Origin: Firmicutes bacterium UBA4881
Lineage (GTDB): Bacteria > Bacillota > DTU065
DNA: 20,259 bases
Assembly (NCBI GenBank): GCA_002399235.1
Contig: DHDH01000002.1
Span: forward strand, 1 to 20,259
Direction of reading: 5' to 3'
A model generated the notes under the pieces. The model was not told the origin of the DNA. It ran no database searches and saw nothing but the letters and a program-made list of their open reading frames with translations. The position numbers were made by a program, and so were the translations under genes. Shown piece by piece: positions 1 through 8,286 of this stretch; within the stretch, counting starts at the first letter, position 1, and each line of letters opens with the position of its first letter.

Positions 1-38
1 GTTCTTAACTTAATGACATTGGGGGTTACCTCCTCTTT

Positions 39-239
39 TTATGAAGCATGGCTATCTTTAGAAGCCTTACTATCAGTAATATAAAAGCCATTTGTTTTAT
101 ATATTACACCTACGCCGCCAGAGATTATTCTTTTAACTGGTTTATTACATGTAGGGCATGATTCTAGTGGCTTGTCCTTCATCTCTTGAAAAAGCTCGAA
201 TTTACCACAATTAGGGCATTTATATACGTATGTGGGCAT
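39..239 (-). CDS. FmdB-type zinc-ribbon small protein
   Basis: A 66-residue protein with the FmdB/CxxC_CxxC zinc-ribbon signature. It starts MPTYVYKC and has two CxxC knuckles, C8-P-N-C11 and C28-P-T-C31, that would bind one zinc. A Gly-rich stretch (residues 41-44) and a polar tail follow. The family is a putative regulatory or nucleic-acid-associated protein of unproven function, and the length is normal. The ATG start is preceded by AGGAGGT with good spacing. It lies downstream of the D-amino-acid aminotransferase on the same strand, with a 139-base gap containing a hairpin, so it may be transcribed separately. The family call is firm; the molecular role is unknown. Confidence 0.85.
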   Translation of the reverse strand: MPTYVYKCPNCGKFELFQEMKDKPLESCPTCNKPVKRIISGGVGVIYKTNGFYITDSKASKDSHAS

Positions 240-288
240 CTTTAGTACCTCCTAGTTTATAATTTATACCAAGACTACAATAATTGAA

Positions 289-322
289 GGGGCACTATAA
301 TGCCAGAGCATTAAGGCACCCC
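289..322. other. Imperfect hairpin between the aminotransferase and fmdB-like genes
   Basis: The arms GGGGCACTATAATGC and GCATTAAGGCACCCC pair around a 4-base loop, with two internal mismatches and two G-U pairs. No clear T-tract follows on either strand, so termination is uncertain. It may be a weak terminator of the aminotransferase gene or a 5' structure ahead of the zinc-ribbon gene. Confidence 0.35.
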
Positions 323-378
323 AACCCTAAGGATTATATTAGTATGATCCTACAAAAAAGGCAAGAGCTATAAATTGC

Positions 379-1233
379 TTAATAACAAGCTTCTTTGACG
401 TGCTTCATATAGGTTTCCCAAAGTTTTAGAGAAACAGGTCCTGGTACGCCAGTACCTATTTTTTGTCCATTAACCTCGGTTACTGATAGTACTTCTAACC
501 CAGTGCTACACAACATAACTTCATCAGCTTTTAGTACTTCAGGAAGAGTTAAGACTTTCTCTTCGACTTTGAAATCACATTCATGAGCGACCTCTAGAAC
601 TTTAGCCCGCGTAATTCCTGGGAAGATATAAGGAGAAAGAGGTGGTGTCATAAGTGTGTCATCTTTGAAATAAAAGAGATTGCTAGAACCACCTTCAACT
701 ATGCCAATACCAGCTCTATCGTAAAGGACATCGTCTACATGATGATCTTTAGCCGCTTGTTTGGCAAGAATATTGGCTAAAGCACTTAAGGCTTTGATGT
801 CGCAATGTAGCCAACGAATATCAGGTATAGTAACTACTCTAGCCCCTCTAGCCCTGACTTCAGCAGATGGCTTAGCAGCAGGTTGTGGGTTCATTACCAA
901 AGTGGGTTTGATGTTTTCAGGGAAAGAGTGTTGTCTGACAGCTTGACCTCTAGTGATTTGCATGTAAATGTAGTCATCTTTTAAATTATTGCGTTTAGCT
1001 GTTTCTAAAGCAATTTCCATTAACTCTTTTTCTGTCCAAGGGATATCAATTCTAATTACTCTAGCACTTTCCATTAAACGCTCTACGTGTTCTTTTAACA
1101 AAAAAGAATTACCATTATACCAGTGAACGACTTCGTAAACTCCATCGCCAAAGTTAAAACCTCTATCTTCAGCTGAGACCACTGCTTGGTTAGCAGGGAC
1201 AAACTGGCCATTCACATAAAATATACGTTCCAA
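379..1233 (-). CDS. dat: D-amino-acid aminotransferase (D-alanine transaminase)
   Basis: A PLP fold-type IV aminotransferase that interconverts D-alanine and D-glutamate with their 2-oxo acids, supplying D-amino acids for peptidoglycan. Recognisable family motifs, in order: DRGFNFGDGVYEVV near residues 23-36, QITRG with R100 and H102 (substrate carboxylate binding in the Bacillus enzyme), CDIKALSAL with the PLP-binding lysine K147, and EGGSSN with E180. Length is 284 residues against about 283 in Bacillus. I chose the TTG at 1233 because GGGAGGAG lies five bases upstream; the longer in-frame TTG at 1248 lies inside that SD and is unlikely. Branched-chain and 4-amino-4-deoxychorismate enzymes share the fold, but the R-x-H and WLxCDIK signatures favour the D-amino-acid enzyme. 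It faces a plus-strand wall-related pair across a 265-base gap in which I see no convincing promoter boxes. Confidence 0.9.
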   Translation of the reverse strand: MERIFYVNGQFVPANQAVVSAEDRGFNFGDGVYEVVHWYNGNSFLLKEHVERLMESARVIRIDIPWTEKELMEIALETAKRNNLKDDYIYMQITRGQAVRQHSFPENIKPTLVMNPQPAAKPSAEVRARGARVVTIPDIRWLHCDIKALSALANILAKQAAKDHHVDDVLYDRAGIGIVEGGSSNLFYFKDDTLMTPPLSPYIFPGITRAKVLEVAHECDFKVEEKVLTLPEVLKADEVMLCSTGLEVLSVTEVNGQKIGTGVPGPVSLKLWETYMKHVKEACY

Positions 1234-1493
1234 GGTTACTCCTCCCAAATCAGTTATTTATACTTCTTTCCTTTATTCTGCCCTAAACTATAAGCTTCCT
1301 TGTTTACTATTCTTCAGATTAGCCTTTTTTACTAAAATATGCAACTACCGTATGAGTTATTAAAGTAAACAGAAAAGGTTTCACTGTCTAAAACGTAGCT
1401 TTAACGAAAAAGTACTTCATTTAAGCAGGAAAGACCTTTCTATTGTAAAAAACTATTGGATAGTGAGTAGTGCTATTTGAACGGAGGTAACTA

Positions 1494-1499
1494 ATGTAA
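1494..1499 (+). promoter_or_regulatory. Start-stop element (AUGUAAUG) at the ribosome binding site
   Basis: The SD GGAGG (1483-1487) is six bases from an ATG at 1494 that is followed at once by TAA. The real start ATG at 1499 overlaps this stop and sits 11 bases from the SD. The SD is therefore better placed for the start-stop pair than for the gene. This may lower initiation or force reinitiation, or it may be neutral. Confidence 0.4.
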
Positions 1500-2524
1500 T
1501 GAAACGTTTTTATACTATACTTTTAATTTTTGTTCTAAGTTTTTCCACAATCGCTATGGATTTAATAAACTTAGCAGGTGTGGTTAATGGAGGGAAAGTA
1601 CTAGTAAGTGACCCGCCTAAAGAACAAGTTGCTTTAGGTACAATTATCGATGGAGTCACTGGTAACGGCGGTTTATTACTAACAATTTCCCAAGCAAAAG
1701 CAGGAAGAATTCTTTTAGAAATTGGTGGAAATAGTTTGAATACCGTAGAACAAGCAGTACTAACGGTTCAAGTAGCAGAGAAAAATCCCAACGAAGCCTG
1801 TGAAGTTAAAATTTCGACAGCAACGAAACCTGAAGGACCTTTTGTGGAAGCCGGTAGACTAGGACTACCACACTCAGGGACACGTGGGACTGTCTTTGAG
1901 ACCCAAAAAGCTAAATATGTCTTACTAGAGTTTATCTCCAATTCTGAGGAATTAGAAAATGTTTTAGTAGAAGAGGTCGAGTTATACGGATTGCCACTTG
2001 AAGAACAGCAAGAACCTCCGACACGTATAGCAACGAAAGATAATTTGAGCCTATTTAATCATTTAGGTTTAGAGATATCATGGGCTATTACTGATTTTAG
2101 AATATTAACCCCCAAGCCAATTTCGTTAGAAGGTTATCCAAAGATAAATCCTCAAACAGATGATATAACGATTCGTTTTAACGTAGATGGTAGACTCACA
2201 GGCAGAATAAATATTACTGGACAACTGTCAATTCCTAGTGGTTGGGAAAAACTATTTCTTCCAGAAACTGTTTATGTGCGTTGTTATTACACACAAGACG
2301 ATAGAGAGTGGCTTGTCGGCGGTAAGACTATCATTGTTAACGAGATCGCTAACGAGGTAGATCTTACACTATCCTTGGGTGAAAACTATAGTTGGCCTTT
2401 AGGGAAATATAGGGTAGAGATTTTTATAGGCACTGATACCTTACCATTATCAAGTTATTTTGGAATTGAGGAGGTTAAGGAAAATGCTGATCCTACCGTG
2501 GTTAGTCCCAGAAGATCCGAGTAG
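1499..2524 (+). CDS. Secreted beta-rich protein of unknown function
   Basis: A 341-residue protein with a clear N-terminal export signal: MKRF, a hydrophobic stretch (TILLIFVLSFSTIA), then a possible cleavage site near residues 19-20. The mature part reads as two beta-rich segments. Residues about 35-165 alternate hydrophobic residues and turns, like a discoidin or carbohydrate-binding jelly roll. Residues about 190-325 contain TIRFNVDGRLTGRINITG and end in a KYRVEIFIGTDTL strand pattern common in surface proteins. I cannot name a family. The 3' end overlaps the following GH18 gene by 41 bases in the +1 frame, which suggests translational coupling, or one ancestral secreted enzyme with N-terminal binding domains now split. 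A role in binding cell wall or polysaccharide is inference from the neighbour. Confidence 0.75.
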   Translation: MKRFYTILLIFVLSFSTIAMDLINLAGVVNGGKVLVSDPPKEQVALGTIIDGVTGNGGLLLTISQAKAGRILLEIGGNSLNTVEQAVLTVQVAEKNPNEACEVKISTATKPEGPFVEAGRLGLPHSGTRGTVFETQKAKYVLLEFISNSEELENVLVEEVELYGLPLEEQQEPPTRIATKDNLSLFNHLGLEISWAITDFRILTPKPISLEGYPKINPQTDDITIRFNVDGRLTGRINITGQLSIPSGWEKLFLPETVYVRCYYTQDDREWLVGGKTIIVNEIANEVDLTLSLGENYSWPLGKYRVEIFIGTDTLPLSSYFGIEEVKENADPTVVSPRRSE

Positions 2525-3407
2525 TTTTGCAGCGTTGAAGAAAGCTTTACCGTCTCTAGAACGAGTTAGTCCATGCTATTTTAGCTTGAACGCAGATTTT
2601 GATCTTAAAACAGCTTTGGATCCTAACAAGGAAACATTAAAGTCTTTAGGTCTTAAACTGTATCCTTTAGTAGTTAACGAAGGGTTTAAACCAGATGTAG
2701 CTCGTGTTTTATTGGAAACAGCCGAGGCTAGGAAAAAAACTGCTGATATTCTCATGAACAAAGTGATGGAAGAAAACTACCCAGGACTCAACGTTGATTT
2801 TGAGGGACCTTTCGGTCAGTGGCGAAGTGAGTATAGTGAATTTATTGCTCTACTAGCTGAAATGCTACACAAAGAAGGTAAAGAAATCTCAGTTGATGTA
2901 GTTTCACAAACCAAAGAACCTACACCAGAGCATTCCTGGGCGTATCCATTTGAGTACCAAAAACTAGGATCGGTGGTAGACTATCTGGTGCTTATGGGTT
3001 ATGACTATTCGAGTACTTTTAGTCCTCCAGGTCCAGTAGCACCTAATGATTGGCTTAGAGCAGTAAAGGCTTATACTATTAGTCAAGTTCCAGGGCAAAA
3101 GGTTATCTTAGGTTTACCATTTTATGGTAGGCATTGGACAATAGAACCAGATGGTTCTTATTCAAAAGGACGAGGTATAAAATATAAACAAGCGATGGAG
3201 TTAGCAAGTGAATGGCGAGTTAAACCAGTACTCCATGAATCTGGATGTCGCTATATCGATTATAAGTACCCTGATAATAGTCGTGAGCAAATCTTTTTTG
3301 AAGATAGAACTACTTTATTAGAAAAAATTAAGATTGCAGATGGCTTAGCTGGCATAGCTTTTTGGCGATTAGGTCAAGAAGACGAAAATATTTGGGATTA
3401 CCTCTAA
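2484..3407 (+). CDS. GH18-family glycoside hydrolase (YaaH/SpoIIL-like)
   Basis: A 307-residue TIM-barrel hydrolase of family 18, the group containing chitinases and spore-cortex or wall N-acetylglucosaminidases. Visible landmarks: GLNVDFEGP at residues 101-109 with the proton-donor glutamate E107 and its partner D105; MGYDY at 171-175; GLPFYGRHW at 210-218; and the final barrel strand AFWRLGQED around 292-300. The first aspartate of the classical DxxDxDxE motif is replaced (PGLNVDFE), while the catalytic end is kept. The start is the ATG at 2484, with GAGGAGG nine bases upstream inside the preceding gene; an in-frame TTG at 2460 lacks an SD. The predicted product has no signal peptide and no LysM domain, unlike many relatives, though its overlapping upstream neighbour has a signal. 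Substrate (peptidoglycan or chitin-like glycan) is inferred from the family. Confidence 0.85.
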   Translation: MLILPWLVPEDPSSFAALKKALPSLERVSPCYFSLNADFDLKTALDPNKETLKSLGLKLYPLVVNEGFKPDVARVLLETAEARKKTADILMNKVMEENYPGLNVDFEGPFGQWRSEYSEFIALLAEMLHKEGKEISVDVVSQTKEPTPEHSWAYPFEYQKLGSVVDYLVLMGYDYSSTFSPPGPVAPNDWLRAVKAYTISQVPGQKVILGLPFYGRHWTIEPDGSYSKGRGIKYKQAMELASEWRVKPVLHESGCRYIDYKYPDNSREQIFFEDRTTLLEKIKIADGLAGIAFWRLGQEDENIWDYL

Positions 3408-3432
3408 CTTCGATGGAGAAAAAGAATATTAA

Positions 3433-3462
3433 AATAAGCCTTGGGGGAACCCAAGGCTTATT
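3433..3462. terminator. Bidirectional hairpin terminator
   Basis: A perfect 13-bp inverted repeat, AATAAGCCTTGGG / CCCAAGGCTTATT, with a GGAA loop, lies between the convergent GH18 and nagZ genes. The flanks are AT-rich rather than pure T-runs, so it probably serves both directions with moderate strength. Confidence 0.75.
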
Positions 3463-3473
3463 GCTAATTAACC

Positions 3474-5039
3474 TTATTCACAACTAACAGGTAAAGAACC
3501 TGCGGCATTAATCCTGCCTGTTAAGACTTCCCAGGCAGCAGCTAAAGAACATTGTCTATAGCTATAAGTTGCTAGATAGCCATCTACAAGAGGTGCTAGA
3601 ACCCTATATTCATAGGGTGTTCTTAATCCTACGGCAAAAACAGGACCTTTTCTTGTTAACGATTTAATGATCTCTAATTGGGATTGGTAACGGTGGGCAT
3701 CCATTGTGGTAACCACAAAGATATCCCCATCGAGAGAGTCAAGAGTTTTTAAAGCTGTGTCAAGATCTGAGAAAGGTAAAGTTATACGTGAATAGGCTGC
3801 TTCGCCTGCTGCATATCCAAGTGTAGTGGGATTAACAGCGACATCTTCTGCTATTGTAGTTGCTTGAGCTTGTAGATCGATAATAGTAATGCGACCTTGT
3901 AGAGGCAACAATTCTTCACCTTTAACTAAAGTTTGGGAGCTTCTGGCTAGCGTGGTGGCCATGTTAAGGCTTTCAGGGGCCATCAAAGGTGAAGGTGATT
4001 CTTTTAGCCAATTTTGTTGTAGAATACCGAAATCTGCTTTGGCTTTAAGAATTCTTAGTACAGATTGGTTAAGACGCTCTTCACTGATACGTCCGGATTT
4101 AACTGCCTCAATTAAAGCTTCATATGCTTCGAGTTGCACTGAAGGTGTATGACTAATTAAGACCATGTCTGCGCCAGCTTCAATAGTTTTAATAGCACCT
4201 TCTACTGTACCAAAAGTATCAGCAATAGCCTTCATTTCCATACAGTCTGTAAGAATAAGTCCTTCAAAACCTAACTCTACCCGTAAAAGGTCAGTTAAAA
4301 CATGGTGAGAAAGAGTGGCTGGAACAGTTGTATCAGGTTCAAAGGCAGGGAAAACTACGTGAGCTGTCATGATAGCTCTAAGGCCTTTGTTAATAGCATC
4401 TTGAAAAGGAAGTAATTCTACATTGCGTAAACGCTCTTTATTATGAGCTACTACAGGTAGGTTGCGATGGCTATCTTGATCTGTGTCACCATGCCCTGGG
4501 AAATGCTTACCGGTTGCAACTACTTGAGCGTCCTGTAGACCTAAAGCTAGAGCTGAGCCGAGGTTAGCAACTAATTTAGGTTCTTCGCCAATAGATCGCA
4601 AGCCGATAACTGGATTTTGCGGATTGTTATTAACATCGAGTACAGGAGCTAGGTTCATGTTAATGCCTAATTGGTAGAGCTCTTCGCCAGTTATTTTGCC
4701 AGCTTGGTAAGCAAGAGTTGACGATCTAGTGGCTCCTAGAGCCATATTGCCAGGGAAAACTGTAACGCCTTTGGCGATTCGCATAACAGAACCGCCTTCT
4801 TGGTCTGTAGAAATAAATAAAGGGATAGAACTTAATTTTTGTAGTTCATTGCTTAAAGTACGGACCCCAGTGGTATCCTCGATATTACGGCTAAAATAGA
4901 TAACCCCACCAGGTTTTATTTCCTTTAAATGGGCTTTAGTTTCCTGACTTAGCGTAGGAGAAGGAATACCAATATGCAACAGTTGTCCTACCTTCTCTTC
5001 TAGGGAAAGAGAGTTTAAGAGACTAACTACATCCGACAA
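3474..5039 (-). CDS. nagZ: Beta-N-acetylhexosaminidase, GH3 (NagZ-type)
   Basis: Removes terminal beta-linked N-acetylglucosamine, typically from muropeptides during wall turnover. The GH3 barrel is complete. STDQEGG is at 77-83. The NagZ loop KHFPGHGDTDQDSH at 178-191 contains the D189/H191 general acid-base pair. ILTDCMEMKAI holds the nucleophile D265. Residues about 360-521 form a C-terminal alpha/beta domain, as in Gram-positive NagZ, which explains the 521-residue length compared with about 340 in Gram-negative enzymes. No signal peptide is seen, so a cytoplasmic enzyme acting on imported fragments is likely, whereas the Bacillus enzyme is exported. The TTG start is supported by AAAGGAGGG eight bases upstream. 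It follows aconitase by 18 bases on the same strand and is probably co-transcribed. Confidence 0.92.
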   Translation of the reverse strand: MSDVVSLLNSLSLEEKVGQLLHIGIPSPTLSQETKAHLKEIKPGGVIYFSRNIEDTTGVRTLSNELQKLSSIPLFISTDQEGGSVMRIAKGVTVFPGNMALGATRSSTLAYQAGKITGEELYQLGINMNLAPVLDVNNNPQNPVIGLRSIGEEPKLVANLGSALALGLQDAQVVATGKHFPGHGDTDQDSHRNLPVVAHNKERLRNVELLPFQDAINKGLRAIMTAHVVFPAFEPDTTVPATLSHHVLTDLLRVELGFEGLILTDCMEMKAIADTFGTVEGAIKTIEAGADMVLISHTPSVQLEAYEALIEAVKSGRISEERLNQSVLRILKAKADFGILQQNWLKESPSPLMAPESLNMATTLARSSQTLVKGEELLPLQGRITIIDLQAQATTIAEDVAVNPTTLGYAAGEAAYSRITLPFSDLDTALKTLDSLDGDIFVVTTMDAHRYQSQLEIIKSLTRKGPVFAVGLRTPYEYRVLAPLVDGYLATYSYRQCSLAAAWEVLTGRINAAGSLPVSCE

Positions 5040-5057
5040 GATAGATACCCTCCTTTA

Positions 5058-6983
5058 TTAGGACAAAGCTTGAGCTTTTGAGAAAGCTAGAAGTCCTCCA
5101 GCTTTTATAATTGCTATTTGTCTGGGAGTGAGAGAGGCAACAAGTTTAATAGTTGCACCTTTATTAGTATTTAAGGCGAGAACTTCACCACTAGTTAAAG
5201 CATTCTTAAGATCACTTATTTGGAGAACATCACCTGCAGCGATTAATTCATAATCAGTAATGTTAGCAAATTCCAAAGGTAAAATGCCAAAGTTAATTAA
5301 GTTAGCTTTATGAATACGAGCAAAGGATTGAGCAATGACAATTTTAACCCCTAAATACATAGGTGCTAAGGCTGCATGTTCACGGCTTGATCCTTGACCA
5401 TAATTTTGGCCACCTACAATAATACTCCGACCTAACTCTTTAGCTCTTTTGGCAAAGTTAGCATCTAAAGCAGCGAAGACAAATTCACTAATGGCAGGGA
5501 TATTAGATCTTAAAGGCAAAACTTTGGCTCCTGCTGGCATAATGTGGTCAGTAGTAATGTTGTCGCCAACCTTAATACTCACAGGTAAACTAAAACTTTC
5601 CGGTAAAGGTTCGCCTAGGGGCACAGGTTTAATATTCGGCCCCCTAAGGACTTCGACCTTTTCAGGTTCATTAGCGGGAGGAATAATCATATTATCATCA
5701 GCCAAATACTTTTCAGGCAACCCTATAGGGATAAATTCGCCTAAAGTTCTCGGATCAGTGAGCTTACCGGTAAGGGCTGTAGCAGCTGCAGTTTCTGGGC
5801 TAACAAGATATACCTTAGCATCTTTAGTTCCCGAACGGCCTTCGAAGTTGCGATTAAATGTTCTTACTGAAACAGCGCCACTTTTAGGCGCTTGCCCCAT
5901 GCCAATACAAGGGCCACATGCTGATTCTAAGATACGAGCGCCTGCAGTGATTAAGTCAGTTAGTGCTCCGTCTCGGGCTAACATTGCTAATACTTGTTTT
6001 GAACCACAAGAGATCACTAAACTAACATCAGGATGGACTGTTTTGCCTTTTAAAATCTCAGCTACTCTTTTCATATCAATAAAAGAAGAGTTAGTGCAGC
6101 TACCAATAGCCACTTGATTGACCTTGATATCTAAATCTTGGACTTTTTTAATATTATCGGGAGAATGAGGGCAAGCAGCGAGAGGTTCTAGCTTAGCTAG
6201 GTCAATAACAATAGTTTCATCATATATAGCATTATCATCAGCAGTGAGAGGAACATAGTCTTTCTCACGTCCTTGGGCGTGGAGAAAGAGTCTGGTTTGT
6301 TCATCGGAAGGGAAGATTGATGTTGTTGCACCAAGTTCGGCACCCATATTAGTAATAGTGGCTCTTTCGGGGACAGTTAACGTTTTAACTCCCTCACCAC
6401 TATATTCCATTATGCGATTTAAGCCACCTTTAACACTAAGCAGAGAAAGAAGATGTAAGATAACATCCTTAGCAGAGACCCAGGGCTTTAAACTGTTTTT
6501 TAATTCTACACGTACTACCTTGGGCATAGTAAGATAAAATGGTTGACCAGCCATAGCTACAGCAACGTCTAGGCCGCCAGCACCAATAGCAAGGGCGCCG
6601 ATACCGCCTCCAGTTGGTGTATGGCTATCCGAACCTAAGAGGGTTGCACCAGGCTTCCCAAAACGCTCTAGGTGCACTTGATGGCAGATGCCATTACCGG
6701 GACGACTAAAGCAGATACCATGTTTAGCAGCTACTGTTTGTAAGAAGACATGATCATCGGCGTTACGGAAGTCTGATTGTAATGTATTGTGATCTACATA
6801 GCTAACAGATAGGTCGGTTTTTACCTTGGGTATACCCATCGCTTCAAATTGAAGGTAAGCCATTGTACCTGTAGCATCTTGAGTTAAGGTTTGATCGATT
6901 TTTATGCCAATCTCTGTACCTGTAATCATTTCGCCTGAAACTAAATGTGCTCGGATAATTTTTTGAGTTAAATTTAAACCCAT
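5058..6983 (-). CDS. acn: Aconitate hydratase
   Basis: Isomerises citrate to isocitrate using a [4Fe-4S] cluster. At 641 residues it belongs to the shorter aconitase group found in Clostridia and resembling the mitochondrial enzyme, not the roughly 900-residue AcnA. The cluster cysteines are visible: GSCTNSS with C296, and SACGPCIGMG with C356 and C359. The early motif LGSDSHTPTGGG is at about 117-127. The swivel domain carries GDNITTDHIMPAGAKVLP and GGQNYGQGSSREHAA, whose Ser-Arg is the active-site pair. The ATG is preceded by CCGGAGGTG. It heads a minus-strand pair with nagZ and is divergent from trmL. Its natural partner, isocitrate dehydrogenase, is encoded about 4 kb away in another operon, while no citrate synthase is seen in the window. 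Homoaconitase or isopropylmalate isomerase is less likely, because those large subunits lack the fused swivel domain. Confidence 0.93.
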   Translation of the reverse strand: MGLNLTQKIIRAHLVSGEMITGTEIGIKIDQTLTQDATGTMAYLQFEAMGIPKVKTDLSVSYVDHNTLQSDFRNADDHVFLQTVAAKHGICFSRPGNGICHQVHLERFGKPGATLLGSDSHTPTGGGIGALAIGAGGLDVAVAMAGQPFYLTMPKVVRVELKNSLKPWVSAKDVILHLLSLLSVKGGLNRIMEYSGEGVKTLTVPERATITNMGAELGATTSIFPSDEQTRLFLHAQGREKDYVPLTADDNAIYDETIVIDLAKLEPLAACPHSPDNIKKVQDLDIKVNQVAIGSCTNSSFIDMKRVAEILKGKTVHPDVSLVISCGSKQVLAMLARDGALTDLITAGARILESACGPCIGMGQAPKSGAVSVRTFNRNFEGRSGTKDAKVYLVSPETAAATALTGKLTDPRTLGEFIPIGLPEKYLADDNMIIPPANEPEKVEVLRGPNIKPVPLGEPLPESFSLPVSIKVGDNITTDHIMPAGAKVLPLRSNIPAISEFVFAALDANFAKRAKELGRSIIVGGQNYGQGSSREHAALAPMYLGVKIVIAQSFARIHKANLINFGILPLEFANITDYELIAAGDVLQISDLKNALTSGEVLALNTNKGATIKLVASLTPRQIAIIKAGGLLAFSKAQALS

Positions 6984-7093
6984 TTTGACACCTCCGGAAA
7001 AACGAGTTTTAATAATTTTACATGAGATTTGTTAAACTTCCTACCCCTAAACGGTGTATACTTGTTTTAGTAACAAAGAAAGGATGCGATTTA

Positions 7094-7552
7094 ATGGAAA
7101 TTGCTCTATTTGAGCCAGAAATACCACAAAATACAGGGAATATAGCTAGATTGGTGGCTGCAGCAGGAGTTGATCTGAATTTAGTAGGAGCCCTAGGATT
7201 TCATCTCAGTGATAAGTTGGTCAAAAGAGCAGGCATGGATTATATTAATCTAGCTTCGATAAAAAGGACCTTATCGCTTGAGGAACTTTATGTTAATAAA
7301 AATGGGCGTATTTGGCTTGCGACAACCAAAGGCGCCCAGCGCTATAGTAATGTAAAGTTTGCCGATGAGGATACAATTTTGTTTGGTCCTGAGAGCCGAG
7401 GACTGCCTAAAGATCTTTTAGAGACACACCCAGAAGATTGTATTCGTATTCCTATGTTACCAAATTTAAGGTCATTAAATCTTGCCAATTCAGTAGCTAT
7501 TGTCCTTTATGAAGCTTTGAGGCAATTAGATTTCCCCAATCTTATTCCTTAA
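7094..7552 (+). CDS. trmL: tRNA (cytidine(34)-2'-O)-methyltransferase TrmL
   Basis: A SPOUT-fold methyltransferase that adds a 2'-O-methyl group at the wobble base of leucine tRNAs. The 152-residue product is the usual size for the TrmL/CspR family. It starts MEIALFEPEIPQNTGNIAR (family N-terminus with the SAM-knot arginine), carries LFGPESRGLP, and ends with IPMLPNLRSLNLANSVAI, the trefoil-knot SAM-binding segment. I chose the ATG at 7094 because the family begins there and a GAAAGGA SD precedes it; an in-frame ATG at 7022 would add 24 residues foreign to the family. It is divergent from aconitase, and its 3' end overlaps the convergent folT gene by 11 bases with no terminator between them. 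Confidence 0.92.
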   Translation: MEIALFEPEIPQNTGNIARLVAAAGVDLNLVGALGFHLSDKLVKRAGMDYINLASIKRTLSLEELYVNKNGRIWLATTKGAQRYSNVKFADEDTILFGPESRGLPKDLLETHPEDCIRIPMLPNLRSLNLANSVAIVLYEALRQLDFPNLIP

Positions 7553-8051
7553 CAGTATTATCTCCTGAAGGAACCAATCCTTTGTAGAGAATAAAATAAA
7601 GTACACCTGTGATTATTGGGTAGTGAACAATTCGAGATATGAGTCTCGTAGGCAAGAGTGCAATATAGGCTTTACCGGTTATCATACTTACCCATAATGT
7701 ATTAAGGAAAACATGACCAAGTAGTTCTGTAACTCCAACAACGATAATTAAATTTAGTAGTGTTATGTGGCGTTTCCTGAGTAAAAAACCGGGTATAAAG
7801 CCAACTAATGCAGCTGTTAAAGTGAAACCAGGGAAATAAGCTCCTCCCATCGGATTTATTAGATAGCCCACCATATCAGCTACTGCACCAGTAGAAAATC
7901 CGTACCAGGGACCTAAAATAATACCCGAAAGCATAATGGGGATGGTACCTAGGGAGATTCTAAAAGAACCTACACTATAACCAAAGAAACGTGTTAAAAC
8001 AACAGCTAAAGAGGCTAAAAGACTAGCTAAAATCAGTTTTCTAATCTTCAT
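7542..8051 (-). CDS. folT: Folate ECF transporter substrate-binding component FolT
   Basis: A 169-residue hydrophobic S-component of an energy-coupling-factor transporter, with about five to six membrane helices. It starts MKIRKLILASLLASLAVVLTR. Next come the conserved GSFRISLGTIPIMLSGIILGPWYG block and GAVADMVGYLINP. The later helix NTLWVSMITG with PTRLISRIV matches FolT. It binds folate in the membrane and relies on a shared EcfA/A'/T module encoded elsewhere. The ATG has an AAGGAAGTGG SD. A promoter with consensus hexamers leaves only about a 30-base leader, so no tetrahydrofolate riboswitch can fit between promoter and start. Another vitamin is possible for an S-component, but the sequence pattern favours folate. 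Confidence 0.82.
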   Translation of the reverse strand: MKIRKLILASLLASLAVVLTRFFGYSVGSFRISLGTIPIMLSGIILGPWYGFSTGAVADMVGYLINPMGGAYFPGFTLTAALVGFIPGFLLRKRHITLLNLIIVVGVTELLGHVFLNTLWVSMITGKAYIALLPTRLISRIVHYPIITGVLYFILYKGLVPSGDNTVKE

Positions 8052-8089
8052 GTTAAACCACTTCCTTAAGAGATGGCTGTTTTGGCTAA

Positions 8090-8116
8090 ATTATACCACA
8101 GATTATTCTTTGTCAA
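8090..8116 (-). promoter_or_regulatory. folT promoter
   Basis: Reading the minus strand, TTGACA (8116-8111) and TATAAT (8095-8090) both match the sigma-A consensus exactly, separated by 15 bases, shorter than the usual 17. Transcription would start about 30 bases upstream of the folT ATG. Confidence 0.6.
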
Positions 8117-8175
8117 GAACAATTAAATTACTTCTTATTATCTTACCGAAAGCCCAGCTAAAAAGCGACAGTTGG

Positions 8176-8205
8176 TTGACTGAAGATGCTAAAAAGTGAT
8201 AAACT
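8176..8205 (+). promoter_or_regulatory. ackA operon promoter
   Basis: TTGACT (8176-8181) is followed after 18 bases by TAAACT (8200-8205). It is upstream of ackA and would drive the four-gene ackA-icd operon. A short GCCA/TGGC stem followed by seven T's (near 8230-8250) lies in the leader and could attenuate weakly. Confidence 0.5.
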
Positions 8206-8286
8206 TATGCTGATATTTGTGTTAAAGAGCCACACTGCTGGCCTTTTTTTACTGTAATAATAAATAGACAGGGGAGAGAGTTGGCA

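Noticed and set aside
5..19. Minus-strand SD (GAGGAGG) followed by ATG and a four-codon frame (M-S-L-S) at the left edge
   Set aside because: The frame stops at once and the context lies outside the window. The SD probably belongs to a gene whose start is beyond the edge, or is chance.
5449..6117. Long plus-strand open frame opposite aconitase
   Set aside because: It is the antisense shadow of a clear aconitase with all its cluster cysteines; there is no SD and no family pattern.
8052..8286. Possible tetrahydrofolate riboswitch upstream of folT
   Set aside because: The promoter lies only about 30 bases from the leader's end, too short for a riboswitch, and no riboswitch core sequence is visible.
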